Part shown: one piece after another, positions 40,998 through 52,521 of the stretch | Numbering within the stretch: position 1 is the first letter of the stretch | How the letters are laid out: each line of letters begins with the position of its first letter | DNA from: Plectosphaerella cucumerina | Taxonomy: Eukaryota; Ascomycota; Sordariomycetes; Glomerellales; Plectosphaerellaceae | Assembly: GCA_020746995.1 (NCBI GenBank) | Contig: JAGPXD010000004.1 | Coordinates: 124,001 to 188,000 of the forward strand | Length of the DNA: 64,000 bases | Reading direction: 5' to 3' | The notes under the pieces: model-generated | What the model was told of the DNA's origin: nothing | What the model saw: the letters and a program-made list of their open reading frames with translations, nothing else | The model's database searches: none | Made by a program: the position numbers and the translations under genes

Positions 40998-41629
40998 ATG
41001 GCGCCGCCACCCACCACACCACAGCTCACGCCGCAGTTCTGCTTCTCGTCAGGCACTCTACGAGGTACGCTGGAGTCGAGCGCCTGGGGAAGTTTTCATT
41101 CTATCTGACCGTTCACACAGACTTCTTACGACTGTCCCGAGCCGGAATCGACGACTCCATCACCCAGAGCCTAAACGCGCTTCAGTCACCGTCAAGAACC
41201 GGATTCGACCCCACGTCAACATCGACTCGTGCGCCCGCGACAGCCCGACGTCAGATCGATCCAGCGACATGTAGGGGATTCAAGGAACAAGTTTTGTTTC
41301 CGTCATGGCAGGCTCGGGCAGAGGTGCTACATTACTGCGGACTCGTTGCGACGTCTTCCGACCCCGATGACCCCGACGCGATGCTGCGGAAGATTGAAGA
41401 CGCCAAAGCACAAGAGCGAGTGGTAGACGAGAGGCTCGACCCATACTCGGCGAGATACTTCCCACGTGAACCTCGAACGGAACGACTGGCAGCGCTTTTG
41501 CGGCAGGAAAAGGGTGTCGAAAACATCGTGCGCACCAGAACATGGGACGTCGTCACCCAGCGCTGCGATCAACCAGCAGAGACTTGGCAGCAAGCGTTTG
41601 ATGCGTGGAGAAGCCGCAGCACATCATAA
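40998..41629 (+). CDS. MIX23: MIX23/Cid2-like mitochondrial intermembrane-space protein
   Basis: Exons 40998-41064 and 41121-41629 with a 56 bp intron give 191 aa. Splicing joins MAPPPTTPQLTPQFCFSSGT and LRDFLRLSRAGIDDSITQSLN, which is the conserved start of the caffeine-induced-death-protein-2 (Cid2) family: one Cys, then L-R-x-FLR and DD-x-I-x-x-x-LN. Later come a second Cys (PATCRGF), a third (HYC) at the usual helix-turn, and RTWDVVTQRC. In yeast, Mix23 is a small intermembrane-space protein imported through Mia40. The second exon alone hides this identity because its first Met is internal. Confidence 0.8.
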
Positions 41630-41989
41630 AACTGTCCAGAACCATAGCTTGTAAATTCATTGTAGACATACCATCAATACACGATTCCCACCCCAATGAT
41701 CGCGACCTCCGCGAGCTCCATTGATGCTGTCATCGGCTCACGGTACTGCCGGGCGGTCAGACCACTGCAAGGCCCACCCGCAGGTGCCACCAGCCTGCGT
41801 CGGTTTTGGACCTCACGCGGCGCATTCTGTGCCCCCCAATTCCAACTGAGCCCACGCCGCCAACGGAGCACACAGCAAACCTGCTCCCGACAAGCTGTGC
41901 AGACGCATCAGGGCACTATTCCCCTACCCCCAACCAATTCCTCCTTGTAGGCAGCTCCCCGAGTAGCTTCCGCCCGACGCCCGCCCGCC
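41630..41989. promoter_or_regulatory. Promoter of NAA15
   Basis: Short intergenic region with a C-rich leader just before the ATG at 41990. Nothing else is seen. Confidence 0.4.
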
Positions 41990-44532
41990 ATGCCGCAGCA
42001 GCTCCCCTCCAAGGAGGCGGCGCTGTTCCGCACCGTTGTCCGCAACTATGACGACAAACAGTACAAGAGGGGCCTCAAGAACGCCGACATGATCCTCAAG
42101 AAGCACCCGAAGAACGGAGAGACGATGGCGATGAAGGCGCTCATCATGAACCAGCAGGGAAAGACGGAGGAGGCCTTCTCGCTGGCCAAGGTTGCCCTCA
42201 TGGCCGACATGAAGAGCTCCATCTGCTGGCACGTCTACGGTCTGCTGTATCGCGCGGTCAAGAAGTACGAGGACGCCATCCGCGCATACAAGCAAGCTCT
42301 TGCCATCGACCCGGAGTCGGCGCAGATCCTCCGCGATCTGGCCCTCCTCCAGATGCAGACCAGAGACCACGCAGGCTACGTCCAGAGCCGCATCACGATG
42401 CTGCAGGCCCGGTCGCAGCTGCTGCAGAACTGGACCGCGCTGGCCGTGGCGCACCAGCTCAACGGGGACCTGCCGGCCGCTGAAAAGGTCCTGGACATGT
42501 ACGAGAGCACACTGAAGAACCCGCCGTCCAGCAAAGACATTGAGCACTCCGAGGTCCTCCTCTACAAGAACCGTCTGATCGCCGAACAAGGGGATTACGA
42601 GAGGGCGCTGAAGCACCTGGAGACCATCTCGAAGCAGAGCCTGGATCGACTTGCCATTATGGAGAAGCGGGCCGAGTACCTGGCCAAGCTCGACAGGCGC
42701 GAGGAAGCGGCGGAGGCGTACAAGGCTCTGCTGCACCGAAACCCGGAGCACTCGGTGTACTACAAGGAGCTCGAGAAGGTCAGCGGGTTGGGCCCGGCGG
42801 AGCTGAAGAAGCAGATCTACGACGAGTTTGCGGCGCAGTACCCGCGGTCCGACGCCCCTCGTCGCCTTCCCCTCAACTTCCTTCAAGGTACGTCGCCTCC
42901 AATACCCCGGGAACCGGTGCCCGCTGACGCTGCGCGCAAGGCGACGACTTCCAGCAGGCCGCCCAGGTCTACGTCTCTTCCATGCTGGACAAGGGCGTGC
43001 CCTCGACCTTTGCGAACCTCAAGCACCTCTACGCGGACTCTGCGAAGCAGACGGCTCTCAAGAACATCGTCGAGGAGTACCTCGCATCCCGAAGCAACTC
43101 GTCCGAGACGGTCAACGGCGACGGCACCAAGGGAGAGGCTTCGGCCCTCTACTACCTCGCGCAGCACTACAACTATCATCTCAGCCGAGACCTCGAAAAG
43201 GCGCTCGAGTTTGTCGACAAGGCCATCGCAAAGGTGCCGAAGAGCGTCGAGTTCCACATGACCAAGGCCAGGATATGGAAGCACAAGGGCAACCTGGGGA
43301 AGGCCGCCGAGTGGATGAACCAAGCCCGCACGCTCGACACCAAGGACCGCTACATCAACACCAAGGCGGCCAAGTACCAGCTGCGGAACAACCGCACCGA
43401 GGAGGCTCTCAAGACGATGGGCCTGTTCACTCGCGCAGACACCGTCGGCGGCCCGTTCATGGACCTCCTCGACATGCAGGCCATCTGGTACCTGACCGAG
43501 GAGGGCGAGGCCTTCAGCAGACAAGACGAGGACGGCAGCGCTCTGAGGCGCTTTGAGCTGGTGCACGGCATCTACGACACGTGGATCGAGGACCAGTTCG
43601 ACTTCCACGCGTTCTCGCTGCGCAAGGGATTCGTCCGCGCCTACATCGACATGCTGGAGTGGGAGGACCGCATTCGCGAGCACCCTACGTATTCGCGGGC
43701 GGCCCTTGACGCCGTGGCCATCTTCCTCAAGAGACACGACCGGTCAGCAAACGGTGACGACGCCAACGGCGAGGACGCAGCAGAGCGCAAGAGGGCCGCG
43801 AAGAAGGCCGCAAAGGAGAAGCAGAAGCTTGAGAAGGAGGCTGCCGAGCGAGCTGCCAAGAGGGACCCGAACAAGGGCGGCAAGGAGGGCGCGGCGAAGC
43901 AGTTTGAGGACCCCACCGGGTTCAAGCTTCTCGAGGCCGAGCCTCTGACGGCGGCCATGAAGTACGTCTCGCCGCTTCTCGAATTCAGTCCCAAGAACAT
44001 CCGGGCTCAGTTCGCGGGTTTCGACGTCTACATCCGCAGGAGTAAGTTTGTTCCGAATAAGGCCATCTTGAGCTTTGCTGACCCTCGCGCAGAGAAGTAC
44101 ATCCTGGCACTCAAGTGCCTCAACGCCGCCATCAAGCTGGACGCCACACACCCCGGCGTTCACGAGCGCACCGTCGAGTTCCAGCATGCGCTGAAGGACT
44201 CCTCCGCGTCCATCCCTGCCAAGGTCAAGGAGGTGATTGATGCCGAGTTCCAGGCGCCATCTGGCGACCTGGCAAAGTTCAACCAGGAGTACCTCGACAA
44301 GAACAAGACGAGCCCCGCCCATGTCCTCGCTGCGATCAAGGCACGCAAGGTCCTGGGGCAAAGCTTGGCCGAGACGGAGGAACAGCTGCTAGCACTGCTG
44401 GACTCTGAGGGCGTGACCTTCGAGCTGGCCGGCACGATTCTGGACACTCTCAAGACATGGCGCAGCAAGGAGACTGCGGCGTTCCGGTCCAAGGCCCAGG
44501 GCAAGTGGCCTGGCGTCACCCTCTTCGCCTAG
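41990..44532 (+). CDS. NAA15: NatA N-terminal acetyltransferase auxiliary subunit (NAA15/Nat1)
   Basis: Exons 41990-42887, 42941-44041 and 44093-44532 give 812 aa. TPR-type helical repeats run almost throughout, starting with the family's characteristic LPSKEAALFRTVVRNYDDKQYKRGLKNAD and including GETMAMKALIMN and CWHVYGLLYRAVKKYEDAI. A Lys/Glu-rich KKAAKEKQKLEKEAAER stretch lies near residue 600. The third exon border removes a 51 bp GTAAGT...GCAG stretch that is open and a multiple of three; splicing gives YIRRKKYILALKCL, matching the family better than the retained form. It anchors the Naa10 catalytic subunit to the ribosome for co-translational acetylation. Confidence 0.93.
44042..44092 (+). 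other. In-frame, stop-free 51 bp intron of NAA15
   Basis: GTAAGT donor, GCTGAC branch and GCAG acceptor. Its length is 17 codons without a stop, so retention would only insert 17 residues. Confidence 0.65.
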
Positions 44533-44944
44533 GAACCACCAAAGCGCGCCACATCACTCAAGGGCGCGCTTCGTGGATGGGTTCAGGCTCGGTTCGTGAG
44601 AAAAGCAACATAGATTCGTCATTTGCAGAGACATAGAACCGTTAGATCACCTGTGCACATGTCGCGTTTGCGGCGGGGTTTGCCCCTCCATCTGGCGGAG
44701 GCGGGGTGCCCCGGTCTCGGAGCTTCATCGTCCAGCTGCCGGTGAGGTTTATCGATAAGAGATTGACCAATGAGGTCTTTGCACGAGGCGAGGGGCAGAC
44801 CGACAACGACGTTGACTGTTCATCCTCGATCCATTGACTCACCAGCTCTTTGCTTGCTGCATTTATCTCCATCTTCGCAGCATCTCCCCAGTCTCAGGAA
44901 TAGCAGGATCTCCCGACCTCGGAATACCAGCAACACCCCCAGCC
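44533..44944. promoter_or_regulatory. Promoter of TRP4
   Basis: No gene is seen. The frame of TRP4 is open back to 44834, but that part reads as leader; a CA-rich context precedes the ATG at 44945. Confidence 0.4.
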
Positions 44945-46195
44945 ATGGCTTCCGGCGCCCCTCGAAAAGGGTCACCACCACCCGAGCTGGTGGACATCAA
45001 GCCTCTGCTCCAGAAGCTCTGGCCCACTCCTGATGATGGCCCGACGGTGACGCCTCAGGAGATCGCCGAAGCCATCTCGCACTTCTTCACCAACCGCGTT
45101 TCCGACGCGCAGGCTGCTTCTCTCCTCATCTCCCTCCATTTCACCAACCTCGACAGGCGGGCCGATGTCATGGCCGAGTCGGCCCATGTGATGCGGCAGG
45201 CGGCCGCGAGAGTGGACATTGAAGCTCTCGAGGCTGTCGTTCGCAAGAAGAATCTCGGCGCAGGAAACTACCGCGGAGGCTTGTGCGATATTGTCGGCAC
45301 CGGCGGCGACTCTCACAACACGTTCAACATCTCCACGACGGCGAGCATCCTCGCCTCTTCTCTCCTCATGGTCAGCAAGCACGGCAACAAGGCGTCAACG
45401 AGCAAGTCGGGATCCGCCGATTTGGTGGCCCACATGCAGCCAACACCTCCTGTCCTGACTGCCGTCCGCCCAGACACCCTCGCCGACGTCTACTCGCGCA
45501 CAAACTACGCATTCCTCTTCGCGCCCGTCTTCCACCCGGGAATGCGCTATGTCGCCCCCATCCGCCGGGAGCTCCCCTGGAGGACCATCTTCAACCTCCT
45601 TGGACCCTTGGCCAACCCCGTGGAGGACGCTCTCGAGGCTCGCGTTATTGGCGTCGCGCGCAAAGAGCTGGGACCCGTGTTTGCCGAAGCCCTGAAGATT
45701 GCCGGTTCCAAAAAGGCCATGATCATCTGTGGCGAGGAAGAGCTCGACGAAGTGTCCTGTGCGGGCCCTACGCTCTGCTGGCGGCTCCGCGAGACGTCGC
45801 CAGGCAGCGGCGAGGTTGTCACGGACCATTTCAAGATTGCGCCTGAAGATTTCGGACTCGGCCGCCACGCGCTCAGCGAGGTGTCACCCGGGAAGGAGCC
45901 GGCCGAGAATGCCCAGATCCTGAAGAAGATCCTCAGCGGCCAGGTCTCCGACGACGACCCGATCCTCGAGTTTGTCCTAATGAACGCGGCCGCGCTGTTC
46001 GTCACCGCCGGTCTCTGTGAGGCAGAGACGAGCAACATGGGCCCTGGTGACGATGGCAACGTGGTCACGGAGCGAGGCCCCGGCGGCGAGCGCTGGAAAG
46101 AGGGGCTGCGGAGGGCGCGCTGGGCGGTCAAGAGCGGTGAGGCACTGAGACAGTGGAACGCCTTTGTCGACATCACCAACTGCATTACATTGTGA
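44945..46195 (+). CDS. TRP4: Anthranilate phosphoribosyltransferase
   Basis: Single exon, 416 aa from the ATG at 44945. It catalyses the second step of tryptophan synthesis, joining anthranilate to PRPP. The PRPP-binding loop GTGGDSHNTFNISTTAS lies near residue 117, followed by KHGNKASTSKSGSADL with the conserved KHGN and Ser residues; RRELPWRTIFNLLGPLANP is the anthranilate-side motif. The N-terminal helical domain starts at ELVDIKPLLQKLW. At 416 aa it is longer than the bacterial enzyme (about 340) because of fungal insertions such as the GPGDDGNVVTERGPGGE loop near the end. Confidence 0.95.
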   Translation: MASGAPRKGSPPPELVDIKPLLQKLWPTPDDGPTVTPQEIAEAISHFFTNRVSDAQAASLLISLHFTNLDRRADVMAESAHVMRQAAARVDIEALEAVVRKKNLGAGNYRGGLCDIVGTGGDSHNTFNISTTASILASSLLMVSKHGNKASTSKSGSADLVAHMQPTPPVLTAVRPDTLADVYSRTNYAFLFAPVFHPGMRYVAPIRRELPWRTIFNLLGPLANPVEDALEARVIGVARKELGPVFAEALKIAGSKKAMIICGEEELDEVSCAGPTLCWRLRETSPGSGEVVTDHFKIAPEDFGLGRHALSEVSPGKEPAENAQILKKILSGQVSDDDPILEFVLMNAAALFVTAGLCEAETSNMGPGDDGNVVTERGPGGERWKEGLRRARWAVKSGEALRQWNAFVDITNCITL

Positions 46196-46281
46196 GGCGA
46201 GGCAAGACAAGATGCTCTATTGTCTCTCGGGTATCATAAGCTGAGATGAGAAAAATGGAAAACAACGCTTGGAAAAGCAAA

Positions 46282-47954
46282 TCAGACCTCCTTCCAGCCC
46301 CTGGGGCCTCCGCAGACGTATTGCCCGTCGAGCGCGTAGACACGCCCCAGCTTGGAGTGCACCTCGGCCTGGAACGGGGCAAATGGAATCTTTTCGCCGT
46401 CGATGCTGATGTACCCGTCGTCCTGGTCGCGCGGCGTGAACCGAAAGGCGGTGATTTTCCGATACTTGACGAGCGGGTGGTCAAAAAAGGTGCCGTTGTC
46501 GCCAATGTTGTCCATAATCCCGAGGGCCGTCACGAGGGGGACATCGCTGTCGAATGTGACCAGGTCCATCAGGCCGTCGTCGGCAGCTGCAGCTGGGAAA
46601 AAGACGGTGTCGGCCGCCATCGTTGTCATCTGGGGTGGTCAGTTGGGCTCTAGCAACAGAGGGGAGGCTCTCACGTTTCCGCAGAAAAAGGTCCCCATGT
46701 TGTCGTATTTGATGCGCTCCCACCCTTCCTCCGGCAGCACGTCGTTCACTGTGCCGTACTTCAGGGGTGGAAGCTCGAGGCTCTCGGCGACCTGGCCGGG
46801 TTCGGACTTCTGCCGCCGCACGTGCTGCTTGTACGCCTTCTTGATGGCCGCCTTGTCTGCCGTCTCGACTTTGAGGGCCATATCGCAGGGGTACGACTTC
46901 TTCTTCAGAAGCCGCATAAGCACCCCGACATGGAAGCGCGCGCCTCCCATCCAGCGCAGGTGCTCGGTTCCGAGGTCCGCCTCTGCCATCATGCCAACGC
47001 ACTGGCTCAGGAAGCTGAGTGTGCGCTCTGTGCCCTGAGTCAAGCTGACCAGGTCGATGGGCGTGTCGACGCCCTTGATGATGCCGAGCGCTGCCTCGGA
47101 GACGTACGCGCTGCCGTACAGCGTGCAGGCCATGCCGTTTCCTGACCCGCAGGGAATCTGTGAGACAGCAATCTTGGCTAGGGCCCTGCCCGCGTCCGGA
47201 CGCTTGCCGAGGCCGTTGAAGATCTCGTGGGGTAGCCCGTCGCCAGAGCAGGCAATGATGGTGTCGAAGTCGTCGATGTTGATGTCTCGCGTGATCCCAA
47301 TGGCCTCGCCAGAGTGTGTTGTCGTCTGCATGTCAATCGCCATGCGAGCTGCTTTGAAGAGGGGTTCCGCATCCTGGTGCCATTTCCCCAGGGCGCCGCC
47401 CGGACCGGCGTGCGGGTTGACCAGCACTTTCGCCCTCTTTTGTCTCTTGGCGCGACCATACGCCCTTTGGAAAAGGGCGTCAACCCATGTGGAAATGCTG
47501 GCGTCGTCGTTGCTTGACACGTTGACGGTGATCTGGGCAGGGCGGAGCTTGTGCCCGCCGGAAGGCTCGGCAAAGGTGATTTCGAGGATGGAGTCTTTGC
47601 ACTCCGCCCAGAGGACGTTGTAGAGAGGAATGGATCGCGTCGAAGAGTGTGCTGTAGAAGAGGACGTCAGCTCGCGGGAGGGCCGGTTGGAGACGCGCCG
47701 TCCTGCTTACCTTTCGAACCAAATGGGATGCCACAGACCGTGGTGGGCTTCGCGGCGAACGATTGATCTGCTTCGACGACGAGATTGCTGGTCTGCAAGG
47801 TCATGAACTTTCCATTGTCGATGGACAAGACCAGATCGGAAGCTCTAGCCGCGGAGGAAGGTCCGGCGTGCGCTTCGGGGGCCATGGACGAGCTCGACAC
47901 AGAGAGGGCCTTGGTGTTGTCGTCGCTTGGCGCTGCAGTCGATAGTGCGGCCAT
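46282..47954 (-). CDS. LCB4: Sphingoid long-chain base kinase (diacylglycerol-kinase catalytic domain)
   Basis: Exons on the minus strand are 47711-47954, 46675-47651 and 46282-46629, giving 522 aa. The catalytic domain begins KVLVNPHAGPGGALGKW (residues about 145-160), continues with the ATP-site motif SGDGLPHEIFNGL, and PCGSGNGMACTLYG. The later region has GIIKGVDTPIDLVSL, the typical C4 block, and a C-terminal DGEKIPFAPFQAEVH, which closes the lipid-kinase fold. It phosphorylates sphingosine and phytosphingosine to the 1-phosphates, which signal in heat stress and are degraded to ethanolamine phosphate. Convergent with TRP4. Confidence 0.92.
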
Positions 47955-48480
47955 GATGAGAAGTTCAATCAAGGGAGAAACGAGTGTATGGTACAAGAGT
48001 ATGGTGCACCACGCCCAGAATGGAGTGTTTGGTTGACTTCCTTTCTCAATGGAGTGCGAGAAGGATGCTATCATGACTGCCTGGGGGTTCGCGGAACACC
48101 ACTGGCTGGTCTTGAAGAGGCACGCCAGGTCCCGAGGCCTGGCCTGCAGCGACAAGCTGGATGGCATGTGGCTAGTTTGGGATAGCGCTCCTCCGGGGCG
48201 CATCGTCCGCGGGTCCCGAGCTGCCCGTCAGCCCGTGCGGCCGCGGTGGCTCCAGGTGGCTCTCGGGGATGATGCCCAATACGGCCTCACAAGCATGGGT
48301 CGCTGACACGCCAATCTCTCAGTCTCGAGTAAGCTTACGAAAAGCAAAATCACCCCAAAAGTCATGCCGAAGCCATGTTCATGATATTTCTACGCCTCTA
48401 AATAACGACAACTCCTGGACGCCGAGCAATGCGGTCGGGAATGCGAAAATGCGACAGAGGTTGATCCCCCGGCAATCTTG
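47955..48480. other. Intergenic region, promoter of LCB kinase and 3' end of RRP1
   Basis: About 525 bases without a supported gene or repeat. Confidence 0.4.
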
Positions 48481-49337
48481 TTAATCGCCGAAGCCGTCCC
48501 ATTCATCGTCATCTTGTTCAGAGCCCATTCCCTCCCTGGCTGCCTCGTCCTGGGCCGACTTGCCCTTGTTCCACGGCAGCCTTTCGTCTTCGAGCTCGTC
48601 CCTCGAGCTGTTCCTGACGGCCTTGACAGGGCAGCTGGTCAGAGGCTCCACGAGCTTCTCCTTGATCTCGACGGCGAAGAGCGCAGCCTCGTTGACTGCG
48701 GATTCGTCTGCTTGCTCCTCGAGCATGCCCACCTTCTCCATCTCGTCCACCCAAATGTCCATGATGTGCAGGCGGAGGCCGAGGGGCACCTTGGCCATGT
48801 CTCCCTCGCTCTCGAACGGCCATTGTTGCAGCACCGCGATAATCTTGTCCCTCTTTTCCTTCGCCCAGTTGTGTTGTTCAACCCAGCGGAGATGCGCCGC
48901 TAGGAGCCGTCTGACCAGAAGCAAGAACTTCTCCATCCTCAGAACGTCGATTTCGGTCCATTGCGTCGCGATGACCTCCCAGGCCGCCAGGAACCAGATC
49001 GGCACCACGTCGACCTTGGTCGACTTTGCAGACGAGGGCATGGCCCCGGGGAGAGACGTGTAGAGTCCGGCAATTTCGTCGCATAGCCTCTGTTGCGGGA
49101 GGGGCTTGTCGCACATCCACATGGCGTAGAAGAGTCCTTTCCACAGCTTCAGCGCCATCAGTCGGTCGATATTGTGTTGTGCCGAGAGGAACGTTTCGAG
49201 CGAGCTGACGGCCTTTTCGCGAATTCGTCGATCTAGAGAGCACGTTAGATGGGGCGGCAAGGGTTTTCCAGGTAGCAGAACTGACCGCTCGAAGCGAGAT
49301 TCCGTATAAACGGCATATCTTGCTCGGAGGCTGCCAT
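48481..49337 (-). CDS. RRP1: Ribosomal RNA processing protein RRP1 (Nop52 family)
   Basis: Exons on the minus strand are 49286-49337 and 48481-49232, giving 267 aa. The first exon provides MAASEQDMPFIRNLASS, and splicing gives the family start FIRNLASSDRRIREKAVSSL. Conserved Nop52 parts are LMALKLWKGLFYAMWMCDKPLPQQ, WFLAAWEVIATQWTEIDVLRMEKF and LRLHIMDIWVDEM. The tail is acidic (EQDDDEWDGFGD). It acts in the nucleolus in 27S pre-rRNA processing and 60S subunit assembly. Confidence 0.93.
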
Positions 49338-49998
49338 CTTGGGCAACGGTCTGACAGGTCTTCCGCAGGGTCTGCAGACGGGTGTGCTAGAGTGGGATGA
49401 AGGCGCGGCTTGGTCGCAGAAAAAAATAAGTTGCAGATAAGTACACCGAGGCTATCGCCCCGCATTAACTCGGTGGCTCGGTGAGGCCCACCTTGACCGA
49501 GGAGACGCACTGACAATGGATCATTCAGATTGCCTCAACATGTTAATCAACTGGCCAGTCCCATCGATTGACCTCTAGGGCGTCTGAAAAGTCAATAAAA
49601 CGGCGGTGGCCATGAAGTGCCGGCAGTAACCTCTGTGAATTTTCCGGTACCGGGCTTTCAATTGGTGCGCATCCATCGTCGATACTCCGCGCGAGTCGGC
49701 GCGATCACCACATTGCTTGGCACAATCCTTGCCCATCAACCCCGCATCGCGGGGCATCTCCTGCGGGGAGGACTGCCGAAGATGCTACGTCTGGGGCAGT
49801 TCCGTCTCTTGTGGTAGCCGAGACAAGTACCAGCGAGTGGAAGCGCAACCGCTCTATTCGTGCGGCAAGGGACCAGCTGGCCCACAACCCTCGGGGGACT
49901 GGGAGAACGGACAGCTATAAGATGGCATGATATTTGGTCAAGCAAGGAGGCATGAGCTGAGCAGGGTCTTGCTACTCGAACTTCAGTCACGATACAAC
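49338..49998. promoter_or_regulatory. Divergent promoter of RRP1 and GH43 gene
   Basis: No gene is seen. A TATAAG stretch at about 49916-49921 lies about 80 bases before the GH43 start and may act as a TATA box. Confidence 0.4.
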
Positions 49999-51231
49999 AT
50001 GTTTGCCGGCTGGAAGTCCCGCGTCGCGCTGGGCCTGCTCTTCTCGAGCCTGGCCGTGGCCTTTGAGAACCCAATCCGGGCTCCAGCCCCTGACCCGTCT
50101 TTGGTCACAGCAGACGGGATATACTACCTGTACGGCGCATACTGCTCCCCAAGCTTGCAGCCACTAAGCCAATCTAGCACCTTCACTTCCTACGACAGGA
50201 TCACGATTGTTCGCTCTGACCGGCTTAATGGCCTCATCGATGGCGAACAGCGGACCGTCTGGACAGACACCAACAGCACCCGCAACGCCAACATGTGGGC
50301 TCCTGAGCTTCATCGTATCGACGGCACGTGGTACATGTTCTACTCGAGCTGCGACTCCAGCCTTCCTTGCTGTGACAGCTGCAGCACCCGGGTCCTTCGA
50401 GGCTGTGACGACGCTGGGCCGTTCGACTGCAAGTTTGACCATCTCGCAGACCTCGTCCCGCCCGAAGGGCAACGCGGCGGCCTGGACAACAACTTCGCCT
50501 TCAGTATCGACGGGACGTTCCTCGAAGTGCCCGAGCACGGGAGGTACCATGTGCTGAGCATCAGGGACAACAAGTTCAACCAGGCGATTGCCATCACCCA
50601 GCTCGATACTGAGAAGTGGACAGTCGGCGCATGGCATGTGATTTCGATTCCCGATCAGCCATGGGAACGAAACATCACCGGCGCTGCCGCACCCCCACAG
50701 GACGATCTCATCGGGGTCAACGAGGCACCTCACGTACGTACTGCTGTTCACCCAGCATGGCTCTACTGACTAGAACTCGTAGCCTCTTGTCCACGGTGAT
50801 GACCTGTGGCTCTGCTACTCTGGCTCCAACTGTGGTACGCCCAACTACTCGCTCGGGCTCTTGCACTGGAACGGCGGCGATCCCCTGCTGGCGTCGTCTT
50901 GGGACAAGACAGGTCCCGTTTTTGCGCAGGCGAACGGCCTCTACGGCACAGCACACAACTCCTTCTTCACGTCCCCGGACGGCACCGAGATCTGGGTATG
51001 TGTTCAAACCGCGTCCCTCACACGCATGTTGGTTGCTGACGAAGCTAGAATGCCTTCCACGCTACCACGCGCAGTACAGGCTCATGTGGCGGCGACAGAT
51101 TCACATCGGCACACATCGTGACCTTTGACGAAAACAACGTCCCTCATTTCGGGGAGCCTCGCCCCATTGGTGAAGTGCAGGTTCCGCCGAGCGGAGACAA
51201 GGAGTCGACTTGCCGAAAGGGTCGCCTCTAG
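49999..51231 (+). CDS. Secreted GH43-family glycoside hydrolase
   Basis: Exons 49999-50733, 50783-50995 and 51049-51231 give 376 aa from the Met that starts a signal peptide (residues 1-22, FAGWKSRVALGLLFSSLAVA); the frame is open 24 codons further up. The five-bladed propeller shows the base Asp in RAPAPDPSLV, WAPELHRIDGTWYMFYSS, and the acid Glu in NEAPH, joined by the first intron to PLVHGDDLWLCYSGSNC. GH43 enzymes release arabinose or xylose from plant wall hemicellulose and pectin. Several Cys pairs (SLPCCDSC, RGCDD, FDC) fit an extracellular protein. The exact activity is not readable. Confidence 0.9.
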
Positions 51232-51487
51232 TCGCGCTCCTCGTCGACGGCGGTGTTTGGGGGGATGACAAGCAGAGGATGGGCCAGGCACCTATTCATA
51301 CCCTTTTCATCGACTCAAATAACGTCCATGCTGAAAGGCCGGCTGCGATATCTGCTCATTGGTGGTGATGACATAATCGGGAAGGGTGTCGTCTGGCGAC
51401 ATGATGTCATCACGAATATCTACCTAGGACAGCCCAGCCGTGAGAAATGGCAATCATCAATCTACCAACTTCATCATCGTCTTCAAG

Positions 51488-52521
51488 ATGTATGAAATCT
51501 ACCTTGTGAGCAGTCCCGGGTGAATTGTGTTGCCCCAGAAAAATGCTCACCCACTTCGACAGGCCGGCGCTGCTGCGGCATTCACCGTGGACTGCTTGGT
51601 CTATCCCCTCGACACGCTGAAGACGCGGTACCAGAGCCAGGACTTTGCCCAGACCTTCGTTTCATCCAAAGCCTCTCCCGATAAGAAGGTTTTCCGTGGA
51701 CTTTACCAAGGAATCGGCAGTGTCATCCTGGCAACTTTGCCTGCTGGTGCGTGGGCGCCTCCGCCTTCCGGGAGTTTGCTTGGGGCGCACAACGAAGCTG
51801 ACCGGCGTCTCTAGCTGGCATTTTCTTCGCGACATACGAAAGCATGAAACATACCATTTCTGTGGCACTTCCGAGCGGACCGCAGCCGCTCGTCCACTCG
51901 CTAGCATCTGGCATCGCCGAGATGGCATCATGTGTAGTCCTTGCACCGGCCGAAGTCATCAAGCAAAACGCACAAATGTTGAGCCGCAACAGCGGCCCGA
52001 ACGCCAGCCACCAGTCAACCTCCCTAGCCGCTCTTCGTCAGGTAACAGCATCTGGGGCGACAAAGCGCCTCTTCACAGGATACAGTGCGCTCGTGGCGCG
52101 GAACCTTCCCTTCACCGCCATCCAGTTCCCAATCTTCGAGTACGTTAGAGAGAAGGTGTGGGAAAGACGAGGCAGCACGTCACAAGCTCAGGGCAAGCCC
52201 CTCGTCGAGACTGGCATCATCACCGGTTTGAGTGCAGCATCGGCAGGGGCGTTTGCCGCGTGGATCACCACGCCGAGCGATGTGGTCAAGACGAGAATGA
52301 TGCTCCGGGCCGGCGAGAATCAGTCTAACAAACCATCATCGGTCAAGGGAAGTCTAGCGGTCGCCCAAGAAGTATATCGCACCAGGGGCATCCGGGGGCT
52401 GTTCCGTGGGGGTGTGTTTCGATCGGCCTGGACCGCCTTGGGCAGTGGTTTGTACCTTGGGACGTACGAAATGTCCAAAGTCTGGCTCACCGGAGGGGAA
52501 GAAGACGAGACGTCGTTCTGA
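51488..52521 (+). CDS. Mitochondrial carrier protein, probably SAM-type (Pet8-like)
   Basis: Exons 51488-51505 (only 18 bp), 51563-51746 and 51815-52521 give 302 aa. The tiny first exon MYEIYL is inferred because the family expects a short lead before AGAAAAFTVDCLVYPLDTLKTRYQ; a Met in the second exon's frame at 51527 is the alternative. Three carrier repeats are present, each with the P-x-D/E-x-x-K/R signature: PLDTLKTR, PAEVIKQN and PSDVVKTR. The first and third repeats and the GTYEMSKVWL end fit S-adenosylmethionine carriers, though the second signature is altered. It would act in the inner mitochondrial membrane. Confidence 0.85.

Noticed and set aside
41924..43737. Long antisense ORFs opposite NAA15
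   Set aside because: Frame shadows of a strongly conserved sense gene.
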